This document shows positions 8,393 to 18,082 of a stretch of 39,181 nucleotides of DNA, one piece after another. The stretch spans positions 1-39,181 of the forward strand of contig NZ_PGUZ01000026.1 of assembly GCF_002860165.1 (NCBI RefSeq), given 5' to 3'. The translations under genes were made by a program, and so were the position numbers. This DNA comes from Bacillus sp. V3-13 (GTDB lineage: Bacteria; Bacillota; Bacilli; Bacillales; Cytobacillaceae). Under the pieces are notes generated by a model. It was given only the letters and a program-made list of their open reading frames with translations, did no database searches and was not told the origin of the DNA. How positions within the stretch are numbered: position 1 is the stretch's first letter; every line of letters starts with the position of its first letter.

Positions 8393-9112
8393 TTAGACCA
8401 TTTTATTAAATTCTTTACGCAATCTTTTGATAATTCTTTTTTCCAGCCTTGAAATATACGATTGGGAAATCCCTAACATATCGGCGACATCCTTTTGTGT
8501 CTTTTCTTCGCCGCTTCCAAGCCCAAATCGCAATTCCATAATTTGCTTTTCCCTGTCGCTCAGCTGGTGTAACGCTTTAATCAACAGCTTGCGGTCGACG
8601 TTTGCTTCGAGATCCTTGGTGATGATATCATCCTCTGTCCCGAGGACGTCTGACAATAATAATTCATTGCCATCCCAATCGATATTTAAAGGTTCATCAA
8701 ACGAAACCTCTGAACGGATTTTGTTATTTCTCCTTAAGTACATTAAAATCTCGTTTTCAATGCAGCGGGAAGCGTATGTAGCCAGCTTAATTTTCTTTTC
8801 GGGATTAAAAGTATTGACGGCTTTGATCAGCCCGATCGTGCCGATGCTGATTAAATCTTCAATATTGATGCCGGTATTTTCAAATTTCCTGGCAATATAG
8901 ACAACCAGGCGGAGATTGCGCTCGATTAAAATGGAACGGGCCGCTTTATCTCCTTTGGGAAGTTTTTTTAATAGCAGCTCCTCTTCTTCTTTGTTTAAAG
9001 GAGGTGGCAACGCTTCACTTCCGCCTATATAGTATATTTCATCCGATTTAATACCAAGTTTTATTAATAACTTATACCAATAGTAGGATAAGCGCAGTCG
9101 CAGATTTTTCAT
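8393..9112 (-). CDS. sigE: RNA polymerase sporulation sigma factor SigE (pro-form)
   Basis: Sigma-E (239 residues) is the first mother-cell sigma factor. The N-terminal pro-sequence (about 27-29 residues, with an amphipathic segment [20 protein letters not shown] that binds membrane) precedes the processing region [16 protein letters not shown]. Regions 2 ([31 protein letters not shown]) and 4.2 ([20 protein letters not shown]) follow. The processing protease SpoIIGA is encoded directly upstream, 44 bases away in the same operon. The ATG has a perfect AAGGAGG site. Confidence 0.98.
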   Translation of the reverse strand: MKNLRLRLSYYWYKLLIKLGIKSDEIYYIGGSEALPPPLNKEEEELLLKKLPKGDKAARSILIERNLRLVVYIARKFENTGINIEDLISIGTIGLIKAVNTFNPEKKIKLATYASRCIENEILMYLRRNNKIRSEVSFDEPLNIDWDGNELLLSDVLGTEDDIITKDLEANVDRKLLIKALHQLSDREKQIMELRFGLGSGEEKTQKDVADMLGISQSYISRLEKRIIKRLRKEFNKMV

Positions 9113-9156
9113 GTGTGTCCTCCTTCTAAAATATCTTTTCTCCGAGTATAGTATTA

Positions 9157-10095
9157 TTAGCTTACCTTTATAGACGGCCTATCCTTTTTCTCGCCTGTCA
9201 AAAGCTTGGGGTGGACGATACATTGAAAGGCATCATCGGCAGATAATTGCTGGGTCGTAAATGAAATAAGCCCTTTCTCTGTTTCCCAGCAATCTTTATC
9301 TTTTTCAATTCTGATCATGTCAGGCTTTAAAGCCAAGATGAGTTGATGGTCCTTGCCGACCACCCGGCATGGAATAATCCTCATCCGGTTCTCCAGCTCT
9401 GGGGAAATTGTTTCGCTTCCGAAAATGATATCTTCATGGTTTGTTGCCAGCTTGATTAACTCTTCAGGCAGTTCATGGGAGCAGTTCCTGATCGAAATCA
9501 ACATGACCGGCCATTTCGAAAGCGGATCATAAAGCTGATTCCCGCTGTCAATTAACCCTTTAACGGAAATCTCGGCCTCCCCCAGCAATACCGTGACTTT
9601 TACAAGCTGCTCATACTGAATTTTCACAACCTCGATTGCTTCAATGTTACGTCTGGATAAATGCCAGGCGATTGGAAAGCCGATCAACACAAACAACCAG
9701 CTTATTGGATCACCAAACCCTTTGCTGTTTGCCAGCAGCACCTTCGTTGTGAGACCAAAATCAAATTGAATAAAATAATGGGCACCAATTAATGAGCCGC
9801 CAATTAAAAAGGTTGTTGCGTAAAGGGTTACAAGGCCAGAAAAAAAATAGCGAAGCCTTTTGTAGCCAAAAGCCGCTAATACCATCATCACAGAAAAAAG
9901 CAACTTGGTTAGGGGATCACCGGAAACTGTACTGAAAGGCGTGACTGCCAGCAGAATAATCAGTGAGCCAATAAATCCGGCGAGAAAAACTCTCCATAAG
10001 CGAATGCTTCTTTTTAAAATAATTGCAGTTAAATAGATGAGCAAACTATCAAACAAAAAATTCAAAGCCCAAATCACATCTAAATAAACCGTCAC
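9157..10095 (-). CDS. spoIIGA: Pro-sigma-E processing aspartic protease SpoIIGA
   Basis: The 312-residue protein (B. subtilis 309) has about five membrane helices in its first 145 residues and a cytoplasmic aspartic protease domain. The catalytic D183 lies in the motif [11 protein letters not shown] and falls at the same number as in B. subtilis. It is activated by SpoIIR across the septum and cleaves pro-sigma-E, encoded next. The start is a GTG (first codons give [12 protein letters not shown]), with GGGAGAGAGGGAA upstream. The gene has a spoIIG-type promoter at 10216-10249. Confidence 0.95.
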   Translation of the reverse strand: MTVYLDVIWALNFLFDSLLIYLTAIILKRSIRLWRVFLAGFIGSLIILLAVTPFSTVSGDPLTKLLFSVMMVLAAFGYKRLRYFFSGLVTLYATTFLIGGSLIGAHYFIQFDFGLTTKVLLANSKGFGDPISWLFVLIGFPIAWHLSRRNIEAIEVVKIQYEQLVKVTVLLGEAEISVKGLIDSGNQLYDPLSKWPVMLISIRNCSHELPEELIKLATNHEDIIFGSETISPELENRMRIIPCRVVGKDHQLILALKPDMIRIEKDKDCWETEKGLISFTTQQLSADDAFQCIVHPKLLTGEKKDRPSIKVS

Positions 10096-10215
10096 TTCCC
10101 TCTCTCCCTAAAGATAGAACCGCAAGGCGATTCCCTTTGAATGAGTAAAAAGAACAAGGCTGGCTGTTTAAATTGGAAAACCAATTTTTTGCTGCTATAA
10201 ATTCCGTTACGAAAA

Positions 10216-10249
10216 AGTATAGCGTACTTACTCTCAGGAAGTGTGTCAC
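10216..10249 (-). promoter_or_regulatory. spoIIG-type promoter with 22-base spacer
   Basis: On the minus strand, GTGACA (10244-10249) and TATACT (10216-10221) are separated by exactly 22 bases. An unusually long spacer is the hallmark of the Spo0A-activated sigma-A promoter of B. subtilis spoIIG. Degenerate 0A-like sequences lie nearby on the plus strand: TGTCACT overlapping the -35, and TGTCAAC at 10297-10303 (about -90). Confidence 0.72.
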
Positions 10250-10348
10250 TTTCTGTAAGGAAAGGAGAAGAAATTTCCCCTATTCAATTCGGATTTTGTC
10301 AACTTTCTTCTTTATTTGCGCAGTACTTTTTAAGCGAATAAGAAAAGC

Positions 10349-10508
10349 GCAAGCGCCTTGGTCAGCCCCGACAAGCGCTGGAGGGCCTGACAGTGAAGTC
10401 GCTTTTTGACTTCATTGGCAGGACCGAAGCGACTCGAGGGGCTAGGCGCTGGAGCTGGACATCGAAACGCCCAACTATATTTAGAAACGTTTATACTTTC
10501 CTATAGCT
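10349..10508. repeat. Dispersed structured repeat, copy 2
   Basis: Bases 10367-10508 equal 1-142 exactly. Here the left side is visible, and the structured part begins at about 10349. AGCGCCT (10352-10358) and AGCCCC (10364-10369) pair with GGGGCT plus AGGCGCT (10438-10450), a 13-base-pair stem with a 5-base bulge. Inside it TGAAGTC (10394-10400) pairs with GACTTCA (10408-10414), flanked by CCTG/CAGG. Alternatively AGTCGCTT (10397-10404) can pair with AAGCGACT (10427-10434). It lies just beyond the ftsZ terminator, in the same orientation as copy 1. The true left boundary is unknown. Confidence 0.93.
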
Positions 10509-10512
10509 CAAA

Positions 10513-10546
10513 AAAAGAGCATGGCAACCTAATGCCATACTCTTTT
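10513..10546 (-). terminator. Intrinsic terminator of ftsZ
   Basis: AAAAGAG and ATGGC pair with GCCAT and CTCTTTT across one mismatch, with a loop of about 8 bases. On the minus strand a T run follows. It lies 26 bases after the ftsZ stop codon and ends the dcw transcript. Confidence 0.85.
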
Positions 10547-10572
10547 AATATTTTTTTTCTATTGAAAATAAC

Positions 10573-11709
10573 TTAGCGTCTGCGATTCCGGTTGCGCAAG
10601 AAGGTTGGGATATCAAGCGGATCTTCCCCTTGCTGTACAGAAGCTCCTCTTGTTGTTTCTTGCTGTACTTCAGTTTTTTGCTCGCGGTTCGCAGGCTGCT
10701 GTCCTGGCTTGGCCTGGCCGAAAACCGGGCGATTCATCGGCTTGGATTTGAGGATTTCCTCATTGAAGCCGGTAGCAATTACCGTGACTTGAATCTCATC
10801 CTTCAGATTCTCATTAATGACTGATCCAAAAATCATATTAACATCCTGATCTGAAGCAGATGCAACAATATCCGCAGCTTCCTGCACTTCAAACAAGCTT
10901 AAGTTTGCTCCTCCGGTAATGTTCATCAACACCCCTTGAGCGCCATCAATGGATGTCTCAAGCAACGGTGATGAAATGGCTTTTTTGGCCGCTTCTGCGG
11001 CACGGTTTTCGCCTGAGGCAACCCCGATCCCCATCAAGGCAGAACCCTTATTGGACATAATTGTTTTCACATCAGCAAAGTCAAGGTTGATTAAACCCGG
11101 GACAGCGATTAAATCAGAAATACCCTGGACACCCTGGCGGAGAACATTATCGGCAACACGGAATGCTTCGAGCATTGGAGTGCTTTTATCAACCATTTCA
11201 AGGAGGCGATCATTGGGAATCACAATAAGTGTGTCAACAGCTTCCTTCATCGCATCAATTCCACTACCCGCTTGATTGGCGCGTTTTCTGCCTTCAAACG
11301 TAAACGGGCGTGTAACGACTCCGACTGTTAAAGCACCTAAATCACGGGCAATTTGTGCAATGACCGGAGCGGCTCCTGTACCCGTTCCACCGCCCATTCC
11401 AGCAGTAACAAAAACCATATCGGCGCCCTTTAACACTTCCTCTATTTGTTCTTTGCTTTCTTCTGCCGCTTTTTTGCCTACTTCAGGATTGGCACCGGCA
11501 CCCAACCCGCGCGTCAATTTCGCGCCAACTTGCATCTTTACTTCGGCTTTGGATAGATTTAAAGCTTGAGCATCCGTGTTCACGGAAATAAACTCAACAC
11601 CCTGTACACCCTGTTCTATCATCCGATTAACAGCGTTGTTTCCACCGCCTCCAACGCCAATTACTTTTATGGTAGCCAGTTGATCTAAATTCGTATCAAA
11701 CTCCAACAT
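10573..11709 (-). CDS. ftsZ: Cell division GTPase FtsZ
   Basis: FtsZ (378 residues; B. subtilis 382) is the tubulin-like protein that forms the Z ring. The GTP-binding signature GGGTGTG is at 106-112, and the T7 synergy loop [10 protein letters not shown] is near residue 210. A Gln-rich linker of roughly 50 residues leads to the conserved C-terminal peptide [16 protein letters not shown], which binds FtsA, SepF and EzrA. Two of these partners, FtsA and SepF, are encoded in this window. It follows ftsA by 41 bases and is the last gene of the cluster, ending at a terminator. Confidence 0.99.
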   Translation of the reverse strand: MLEFDTNLDQLATIKVIGVGGGGNNAVNRMIEQGVQGVEFISVNTDAQALNLSKAEVKMQVGAKLTRGLGAGANPEVGKKAAEESKEQIEEVLKGADMVFVTAGMGGGTGTGAAPVIAQIARDLGALTVGVVTRPFTFEGRKRANQAGSGIDAMKEAVDTLIVIPNDRLLEMVDKSTPMLEAFRVADNVLRQGVQGISDLIAVPGLINLDFADVKTIMSNKGSALMGIGVASGENRAAEAAKKAISSPLLETSIDGAQGVLMNITGGANLSLFEVQEAADIVASASDQDVNMIFGSVINENLKDEIQVTVIATGFNEEILKSKPMNRPVFGQAKPGQQPANREQKTEVQQETTRGASVQQGEDPLDIPTFLRNRNRRR

Positions 11710-11750
11710 GACAAATCCTCCTAATTCGTCGTTATCCCAAATAGCTCGTC

Positions 11751-13034
11751 CTACTCAAAGAAATAGCCAAGGAACTTCTTCACCCGTGACGTAATTTTTT
11801 CTTCCGGTTGCTTTTCAGGCTTTGCTTTCGCCTGAGGCTGTTTTTGAATCCGCTTTTCCTTCATTTCCGGGACCACTGCCTGGCCGCTGTTCTTTCTGCC
11901 CTGCAGTCTCGCTGTCTTATATGAAAACTTAATCAATCCGACGGCTGTTGTGTATTGTGGTTCACGAACTCCAATGTAATCCGGGATCGCAATTCGGACA
12001 CGATTCTGCAATACAGCCTGGGCAAGTTCGAGAATCCCTTGCATGTTAGCAACTCCGCCAGTGAGGACGAATCCTCCCGGCAAATCCCTGACACCCATTC
12101 TTCTAATCTCATTTTGAATGAGTTCAAATATTTCTTCCATTCTAGCTTCTATAATATCAGAAATTTCAAGCTGATTAAATTGCTGATGTTGATCACTGCC
12201 GATAATTGGCACGCTGAAAACTTCATCTTCTGAAGCATCATCATAAAAAGAATGGCCATGCTTAATTTTAATCATTTCAGCATCCTCGGTTGAGGTTCGC
12301 AAACCAATCGACAAATCTTTTGTAATATGGTCACCACCGACCGCCAGAACGCTGGTTGATTTTAAACTGCCGTTTTCAAAAATCGCAATCGTAGTCGAGC
12401 CGCCGCCGATATCAACAAGGGCTACGCCAAGGTTTTTTTCATCCTTGGAAAGGGCAAAAGCTCCGGAAGCAAGAGGCTGAAGCGTTATGTCTAAAATCTC
12501 AAGCCCTGCCCGTTCAACACAGCGCAGGGTGTTATGTAGGATTGTTTTTGAACCGGTAATAATCGTGCCTTCCATTTCAAGACGAACACCAATCATCCCG
12601 CGCGGGTCGTTGATTTCATCGAGCCCATCGACAATAAATTGCTTTGGAATGACATCAATAATTTCCCGTTCAGGCGGTATGGAGACAACCTGTGCTGCCT
12701 CGATTACGCGGGTTACATCCTGATCGGAAATTTCCCGGTTATCACTTGATACCGCGACAACGCCGTGGCAAGGCTGGAGCATCACATGGTTTCCGGTTAC
12801 GCCGACAATGACTTGGCGAATCTCCATTCCTACCATTCTTTCAGCTTGTTCAATTGCCCGTTTAATAGAATGAACGGTTTCATCTATGTCAACAACAGAG
12901 CCCTTTTTTAAACCCTCGGACTTTACGTTGCCTACACCGATAATATTTAATGAATCATCAACCATTTCACCAATGATCACTTTAATTGTGGACGTACCGA
13001 TGTCTAGACTTACATATATCTCATTGCTGTTCAT
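11751..13034 (-). CDS. ftsA: Cell division actin-like protein FtsA
   Basis: FtsA (427 residues) is an actin-fold ATPase that anchors FtsZ to the membrane. The N-terminal phosphate loop [15 protein letters not shown] and the [13 protein letters not shown] segment (about residue 203) are typical. A basic, Gln/Pro/Lys-rich linker leads to the C-terminal amphipathic membrane helix [14 protein letters not shown]. The ATG has an AAAGGAGGTG site. The 111-base gap upstream holds a sigma-H-type promoter, matching the known sigma-H control of ftsAZ at sporulation onset in B. subtilis. Confidence 0.98.
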   Translation of the reverse strand: MNSNEIYVSLDIGTSTIKVIIGEMVDDSLNIIGVGNVKSEGLKKGSVVDIDETVHSIKRAIEQAERMVGMEIRQVIVGVTGNHVMLQPCHGVVAVSSDNREISDQDVTRVIEAAQVVSIPPEREIIDVIPKQFIVDGLDEINDPRGMIGVRLEMEGTIITGSKTILHNTLRCVERAGLEILDITLQPLASGAFALSKDEKNLGVALVDIGGGSTTIAIFENGSLKSTSVLAVGGDHITKDLSIGLRTSTEDAEMIKIKHGHSFYDDASEDEVFSVPIIGSDQHQQFNQLEISDIIEARMEEIFELIQNEIRRMGVRDLPGGFVLTGGVANMQGILELAQAVLQNRVRIAIPDYIGVREPQYTTAVGLIKFSYKTARLQGRKNSGQAVVPEMKEKRIQKQPQAKAKPEKQPEEKITSRVKKFLGYFFE

Positions 13035-13116
13035 TCTTTGGCACCTCCTTTAAACAATTCGTAAAATTGAACAACAATTGAATTAAATTCTGTTTATTTT
13101 ACAATATCTTATAATT

Positions 13117-13145
13117 TTATTCGTCACAACAAAAATTTTCCCTTT
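13117..13145 (-). promoter_or_regulatory. Candidate sigma-H promoter of ftsA-ftsZ
   Basis: On the minus strand AAAGGGAAA (13137-13145) fits the sigma-H -35 RNAGGAWWW with one mismatch. GACGAATAA (13117-13125) fits the -10 RNNGAATWW exactly. They are 11 bases apart. The -35 abuts the sbp stop codon. A sigma-A promoter may also exist in the same AT-rich gap, but no clear pair was found. Confidence 0.6.
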
Positions 13146-13514
13146 TTATTCATCAATTTTTTTCGGCTCGCCCCGGCTGGCAGACCATTTCGTCAACAAT
13201 AATCTCCTGATCACCGCAATATTTTGAAACAGCCTGACACCAAATGCGAAAACGGCTGCCAAATATAAGTCTACACCAAGATGAACCCCCAGAAAAGCTA
13301 AACTTGCAGCCAGAATAATATTGAAAAAGAATCCTGACACAAAAACCTTTTCATCATAAATATTTTGGAGATGGGCCCTGATGCCGCCAAATAACGTATC
13401 AAGTGCTGCGAGTACTGCGATTGATAAGTAGTTTGAGTATTCGTCAGGGATTCTGATATCCGTCATTAAACCGAGGAAAATCCCGATTACTAATCCCAGT
13501 AAAGGAAGCCACAT
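13146..13514 (-). CDS. sbp: Small basic protein Sbp (DUF1290)
   Basis: The 122-residue membrane protein has about three to four hydrophobic segments (roughly 1-17, 28-45, 58-78 and 80-98) and a basic C terminus. It matches the Sbp/DUF1290 family encoded next to ftsA in Bacillus. No function is established; its place suggests a link with division. Its ATG overlaps the ylxX stop by one base (TAATG), so translation is coupled. Confidence 0.92.
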   Translation of the reverse strand: MWLPLLGLVIGIFLGLMTDIRIPDEYSNYLSIAVLAALDTLFGGIRAHLQNIYDEKVFVSGFFFNIILAASLAFLGVHLGVDLYLAAVFAFGVRLFQNIAVIRRLLLTKWSASRGEPKKIDE

Positions 13515-14245
13515 TATGAATCCCCTCCTTTTCCAGGGTCCAAAGGTTCCATGTTCCTAACCCGGATCGAATCCTGATAAGCAGGAATTGTCAGCGACTC
13601 TTTCGGACTGGAGACAGTCATTCTTAAATTATCGATAAAAAAATCCTCCGCAGATTTTGATACCTGCATCCGGTTGAACAGCTTCTCAGCCGTTTCGATA
13701 TTTTCGGTGATGATCTTAACCTCAATCGGCATGCTGTTAAGGGGGTAACCATCTATTTTTGTTTCCCGGTTAATGTCCCGTATCACTGTTGTATTAATAA
13801 TTCTCTGCCCGGCGATCGAAATATGCTTTGCATCATACATGTTCAACTCGTTTACAAGCCGTTTCAACAGCTCGGGAGAAATATCGGAAACCGATTCTCC
13901 AAGGACGATTTGTTCATAAATCGGCTCGATGGTCAATATAATTCCCGGGCCGGAAACATCCGTTAATCCGGCTTCAAGCTTCAATTCTTCCAATGTAGTC
14001 CTTAGTGCCTGCTCCTTGCTTTGACTGCGCTCTGTTTCATATTGGGCAAGCTTATCTTCATTGGAGCGAATTTCCCGAATCAACCGCGATTGAATTTCCT
14101 TTTCCTTCAAAAGATCCTCGCGAAGCTGCCATGTATCCCTTGTATCCCGGACAACCGGTTCTTTTACTGTTTGAAATTGAATCGCAAGCATAAAGCCTAC
14201 AATTAACGCAATCACGGTAAAGCTAACCATTTTTTTGTTGTCCAC
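13514..14245 (-). CDS. ylxX: DUF881 membrane-anchored coiled-coil protein YlxX
   Basis: The 243-residue protein has one N-terminal membrane helix (about residues 7-25), a coiled coil (about 40-90) and an extracytoplasmic DUF881 domain with the motifs GPGIILTIEP and AGQRI. The start is GTG, with AGGTGA 7 bases upstream; the nearby ATG is in another frame. It is a paralogue of the next gene upstream, ylxW, consistent with tandem duplication. The function of DUF881 proteins is not established. It overlaps sbp by one base. Confidence 0.9.
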   Translation of the reverse strand: MDNKKMVSFTVIALIVGFMLAIQFQTVKEPVVRDTRDTWQLREDLLKEKEIQSRLIREIRSNEDKLAQYETERSQSKEQALRTTLEELKLEAGLTDVSGPGIILTIEPIYEQIVLGESVSDISPELLKRLVNELNMYDAKHISIAGQRIINTTVIRDINRETKIDGYPLNSMPIEVKIITENIETAEKLFNRMQVSKSAEDFFIDNLRMTVSSPKESLTIPAYQDSIRVRNMEPLDPGKGGDS

Positions 14246-14354
14246 ATTTTTTCACCTGGCTTTCTTGACTTTTTAAAAGTGGACATAAGCGAAACGCACG
14301 ATTATCCAACTGGGTAATTCAAGATAAAGAAAGCTGTTCAAAAGAGAACTTCTT

Positions 14355-15050
14355 TTAGCTTCCCAGTTTCGGTTCGATCACAATCTCATCCTTTTTCTCA
14401 ACCGTAAATACAATATTATCATTGACAAGCTGATCCTTCACACCGCCCGTCAAGCTGACCGCTGAAGACATAATGTCAGGGTCCCCCAATGCTGTGATCA
14501 CAAAAGGTGCAGGATGCTGGTAGCCGTCAACCGTAATCACCGGACCGTCACAAAGAATGTAAGAATTATGGGAAAGCCGCTGCCCGTTAATTGCAATTGC
14601 AGAGGCTCCGGATATGTATAATTCATTGACAACTTTAAAAACATGCTGCTCATGGACAAGATAATTATTGATATTTTCTTCCTCGGGATTATAATCTCCA
14701 TCAGCCAAGGTAATCTGGACACCTTCTCCCTTAACTCCTACTTTGCCAAGGAACATCCGGTATTTTTCGATATCTTCAGCAAGATTGAAGAAGATTTGCG
14801 CTTCATTGGCAAGCTTCTGCTCAATCTTCAGAACCTTGGCCTGTTTCTCGTTCAATTCTTTCTGCAGTTCCCTGTTTGTTTCCTCCTGCTCAATGAGCTG
14901 CTCGCGGAGATCAAGGGTTCTTTCCCATTGCCTGTCCGTAATGTCAGATGAATTATGTTCATTTTTCGTCAAATGGTACGAAAATGCAAGTATATATCCA
15001 AGCACGAGAAAAACCAATGAAAAAATAACGTGCCTACCTTTCACCTTCAT
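14355..15050 (-). CDS. ylxW: DUF881 membrane-anchored coiled-coil protein YlxW
   Basis: This 231-residue paralogue of YlxX has an N-terminal membrane helix (about 7-25), a Glu/Gln-rich coiled coil (about 40-85) and a DUF881 domain with GEGVQITLADGD and INGQRLSHNSYI. The ATG overlaps the end of divIB by 17 bases, so it is cotranscribed and probably coupled. Its position between divIB and ylxX is conserved in Bacillus. The 109-base gap to ylxX shows only a weak stem-loop. Confidence 0.9.
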   Translation of the reverse strand: MKVKGRHVIFSLVFLVLGYILAFSYHLTKNEHNSSDITDRQWERTLDLREQLIEQEETNRELQKELNEKQAKVLKIEQKLANEAQIFFNLAEDIEKYRMFLGKVGVKGEGVQITLADGDYNPEEENINNYLVHEQHVFKVVNELYISGASAIAINGQRLSHNSYILCDGPVITVDGYQHPAPFVITALGDPDIMSSAVSLTGGVKDQLVNDNIVFTVEKKDEIVIEPKLGS

Positions 15051-15819
15051 CGTTCTTCATTTCAGCTCCTTCTGAACCATAACCTTTAAAATAGGAGCCT
15101 ACTTCTAAATCAATAACTCCCTTTTTTCCCGGATCAAGCTGGCTGACAATCGAAGGGTAATGCACCATTTTTTCGGCAAAGCTTCTTAATGTCGCATTCA
15201 CTTCAAATCCGTCATTCATAAACAGAGTGATCCGGTGTGCATCTGTCTCTGTTGGGCTATAGTGGATTTCTGAAATCGCGTTGAGCACTTCCTCCGGCAA
15301 TACTTCCAGCCCATCTATCATCTCTGCAAGGATATCACCTTCCGCAAACCCGCTCAAAATTGGGGCGTTTACCGGAAGCCCGGTTGTTTCCTTTTGTTTT
15401 ACAATAAAACCGTTGTCCAATACCGGCAGATAGCTTGTTTCGTTCGCTACATACGCAATCCTGCTGTGCTCTTTCACTTTAATCAACACGGAATTTGGGA
15501 TTTGGATGGACACATCGACAGATTCTATTTCAGGCAGCTCTGATAACTTACCCTCTATCGACTTCGAATCAACCTTCCAAATATTTGTTTTTGATGATAA
15601 CTTGCTCAGTGAAATTAGGTCTTCCTGTGAATACAGCTCGTTTCCAGAAACAGTGATCTTTTTTACATGGCTTAACGGAGACTGAAAATAGACAACACAA
15701 ACAATCAAGGAAAAAAACAGCATCAACAGAAATATCAATCTTCTATTTGCTTTCCTGCGCCTTTGCTGCTTCAGCTTTGGAATACGATCTTCAAGCGAAA
15801 CAACGTTTCCCTTCCCCAT
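15034..15819 (-). CDS. divIB: Cell division protein DivIB (FtsQ family)
   Basis: DivIB (261 residues from the chosen start; B. subtilis 263) is a bitopic divisome protein working with DivIC and FtsL. A basic cytoplasmic tail (KLKQQRRRKANRRL) precedes one membrane helix (about 27-47). A POTRA domain begins at SHVKKITVSGN, followed by the beta domain. I chose the ATG at 15817-15819 because GGGGTGAT lies just upstream; the longer frame to 15885 has no ribosome binding site and crosses a hairpin. The leader contains an extended -10 promoter and two stem-loops. Confidence 0.94.
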   Translation of the reverse strand: MGKGNVVSLEDRIPKLKQQRRRKANRRLIFLLMLFFSLIVCVVYFQSPLSHVKKITVSGNELYSQEDLISLSKLSSKTNIWKVDSKSIEGKLSELPEIESVDVSIQIPNSVLIKVKEHSRIAYVANETSYLPVLDNGFIVKQKETTGLPVNAPILSGFAEGDILAEMIDGLEVLPEEVLNAISEIHYSPTETDAHRITLFMNDGFEVNATLRSFAEKMVHYPSIVSQLDPGKKGVIDLEVGSYFKGYGSEGAEMKNDEGER

Positions 15820-15843
15820 CTCATCACCCCATTTCATGAAAAC

Positions 15844-15980
15844 ACAAGCACGGTGCTTGTCCCACAGCAAGAAACACACAGTCAAGATTTAAACATAAGT
15901 GAAAACAACGGCACGATCCAGCATGCCGTTATTGCCGATAAAGCTGTTATTTTTTTAATTTCTAAATAGATATTATAACA
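15844..15980 (-). promoter_or_regulatory. divIB leader: extended -10 promoter and two stem-loops
   Basis: TGTTATAAT (15972-15980, minus strand) is a perfect -10 with an extended TG, lying 33 bases beyond the murB stop. Downstream in the transcript are two hairpins: AACGGCA/TGCCGTT (15907-15930) and ACAAGCAC/GTGCTTGT (15844-15860). Each is followed by GTTTTC. The second ends 25 bases before the divIB start. Confidence 0.55.
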
Positions 15981-16012
15981 CAAATACTTTTCCCGGTAAG
16001 TTCAATTCCCTG

Positions 16013-16921
16013 TTACTTTCGGCCGATTATTTCCACTTCCGTTTCCAGATTCACTTGATACTTATCATAAATAGTATCTTTCACATGTTGGATTAACGCA
16101 AGTACATCTTCTGCTGTTGCCCCGCCTGCATTGACGATGAAATTTCCATGCATATCAGAAATTTTTGCCCCGCCGATTGAATGCCCTTTTAATCCGGCAT
16201 CCTCAATTAACTGCCCCGCATAACGCGGAAGCGGATTTCTGAATATGCTGCCGGCACAAGGGTAATTCCATGGCTGTGTTTCCTTGCGATAATCCTTATT
16301 CTTTTGCAGCTGCCGAACAATCTCTTCCCGTTTTCCCTCTGCAAGCTGAAAGACGGCCTCCAACACAATCCCGGGCCGCTTTTTTTGCAGAACGGATGTC
16401 CGATAGGAGAATTCCATCTCATCAACACCGAGCCAGCCGACCGTTCCATCTGCAAAGAGAATGTGTGTCTTCGTTAATATTTTCGAAATATCGGAGCCAT
16501 GCGCACCCGCATTCATATAAACGGCCCCGCCGACCGAACCGGGTATGCCCGCGGCAAATTCAAGACCGGTCAATCCCTTCTTGCTTATGGAAGCTGCCAT
16601 GGCCACTAAAGAAACTCCGGCTCCCGCTGTTACAGTTTCTCCGTCAATGTCAAGCCGGTCTAATCCTGAGCCAAGTTTAATGACTGCCCCTTCAATTCCT
16701 TGATCAGAAACAAGCAGATTGGAGCCTCTGCCAATTGCCCGCCAATGTAATTTGTATTTTTGAATCAATTCCATCGTTTTCTTTAAATTGTCAATGGATG
16801 AAGGTTCTATGAATAAATCTGCCGGCCCGCCGATTTTGATTGTTGTATGGTTGGCTAAAGGCTCATTTTTTTTCACCTTGCCAACGTTTAAATTTGTCAG
16901 TTCTGTTATTAAATCGGTCAT
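16013..16921 (-). CDS. murB: UDP-N-acetylenolpyruvoylglucosamine reductase MurB
   Basis: MurB (302 residues) is the FAD enzyme that reduces UDP-GlcNAc-enolpyruvate to UDP-MurNAc, in the cytoplasm. The FAD-binding motifs [11 protein letters not shown] (about 63-73) and [18 protein letters not shown] (about 125-142) are intact, as is the catalytic serine segment [10 protein letters not shown]. These match the short MurB form of Bacillus. The ATG has AAAGGGAGG upstream. The gene lies 57 bases after murG and before divIB, as in B. subtilis. Confidence 0.98.
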   Translation of the reverse strand: MTDLITELTNLNVGKVKKNEPLANHTTIKIGGPADLFIEPSSIDNLKKTMELIQKYKLHWRAIGRGSNLLVSDQGIEGAVIKLGSGLDRLDIDGETVTAGAGVSLVAMAASISKKGLTGLEFAAGIPGSVGGAVYMNAGAHGSDISKILTKTHILFADGTVGWLGVDEMEFSYRTSVLQKKRPGIVLEAVFQLAEGKREEIVRQLQKNKDYRKETQPWNYPCAGSIFRNPLPRYAGQLIEDAGLKGHSIGGAKISDMHGNFIVNAGGATAEDVLALIQHVKDTIYDKYQVNLETEVEIIGRK

Positions 16922-16978
16922 ATATACCTCCCTTTCTTTTTTTCTGTGTATTAGTTTATGCGCAAAAAGAAAGCTGGG

Positions 16979-18082
16979 CTACTTTTGTTTTTGATCGACA
17001 AGTTCCTGCATTACGGAATAAAGCCTTTCTGCCGCATCTGGAATCCCCAATTGTTTGGCCGCGGTTTTCATTTCCTTCAGCTTTTGTTCATCCAATAAAA
17101 TCGCATCGATTTGCTGGACCAGCTTTGCCCCGCTCAAATCCTTTTCGAGGAGCAGCTCGGCTGCCCCATGCTCGCTCAATGCGCGGGCATTTTTTTCTTG
17201 ATGGTTATTGGTGACATACGGGCTCGGAATAAGAATGCTCGGGATCCCAAGTGAAGTTAATTCCGCCAGCGTTGTCGCACCGGCTCTGGCCACGGTTAAG
17301 TCAATGCCGGCAAGCACCTCCGGCATGTTATCGATAAAAGGCTTGATGATGACATTTTCAGGGCTGCCGACCAGCTCGACCTCTTTTTTCACTTCTTCAA
17401 AATGGGCTTCCCCCGTCACATAAAGAACCTGATAATTTTTCTCGCCAAGCTCTGCCAGCGACTTTAAGACAGCTTCATTGAGGGGCCTGGCCCCACGGCT
17501 TCCGCCAAATATCAATACAGCCGGAACATTTAATTTCAACCCGGTTGAAAGGCGTCCTTTAATCCCATCCTTGCCGAGTACTTCAGACGCGCGGGGATTG
17601 CCGGTTAAAATCACCTTTTCTTCCGGGAAAAAGGCCTTTGCTTCTTCAAAACAAACAGCAATTCTGTCCACATAGCGGCTTAAAAATTTGTTCGTTAAGC
17701 CTGGAACACTGTTTTGTTCGTGGATCAAAGCCGGAATCTTCAGCTTTGCTGCCGCATAGACGACAGGACCGCATACATAGCCGCCGGTGCCAATTACAAC
17801 ATCCGGTTTAAATTCCTTTAAGATTCGCTTGCTGTCTCTGACTCCCTTCCAAAATCGGATCAATGTTTTAATGTTTTCGAGGGAGATTTTTCGTTGAAAA
17901 CCAGTAATATGTATCGACTTAAATGGAATATTTTCTTTCGGGACAATTTTGCTTTCCAGCCCTTTTTCTGTACCTATATATAAATATTCTGCCTGATCGT
18001 TTCTCTTTTCGATTTCCCTGATGAGAGCCAGGGCCGGGTATATATGGCCGCCGGTTCCCCCACCGCTAACTGCTATTCTCAT
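16979..18082 (-). CDS. murG: Lipid II-forming GlcNAc transferase MurG
   Basis: MurG (367 residues) transfers GlcNAc to lipid I on the inner membrane face, giving lipid II. The family GT28 motifs are visible: [15 protein letters not shown] at the N terminus, HEQNSVPG (about 120) and the C-terminal donor site with GATTLAEL and [12 protein letters not shown]. The ATG has GGGGTGA upstream. It follows spoVE after a 258-base gap containing the spoVE terminator, so it probably has its own promoter there. Confidence 0.98.
   Translation of the reverse strand: MRIAVSGGGTGGHIYPALALIREIEKRNDQAEYLYIGTEKGLESKIVPKENIPFKSIHITGFQRKISLENIKTLIRFWKGVRDSKRILKEFKPDVVIGTGGYVCGPVVYAAAKLKIPALIHEQNSVPGLTNKFLSRYVDRIAVCFEEAKAFFPEEKVILTGNPRASEVLGKDGIKGRLSTGLKLNVPAVLIFGGSRGARPLNEAVLKSLAELGEKNYQVLYVTGEAHFEEVKKEVELVGSPENVIIKPFIDNMPEVLAGIDLTVARAGATTLAELTSLGIPSILIPSPYVTNNHQEKNARALSEHGAAELLLEKDLSGAKLVQQIDAILLDEQKLKEMKTAAKQLGIPDAAERLYSVMQELVDQKQK

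Noticed and set aside
14246-14354. Stem-loop between ylxW and ylxX as a terminator
   Set aside because: The stem is interrupted and lacks a T run, and ylxX has no promoter of its own that I can see.
15820-15885. Longer divIB start at 15885
   Set aside because: No ribosome binding site, and the extension is encoded by a hairpin region. The ATG at 15819 has GGGGTGAT and gives the family length.
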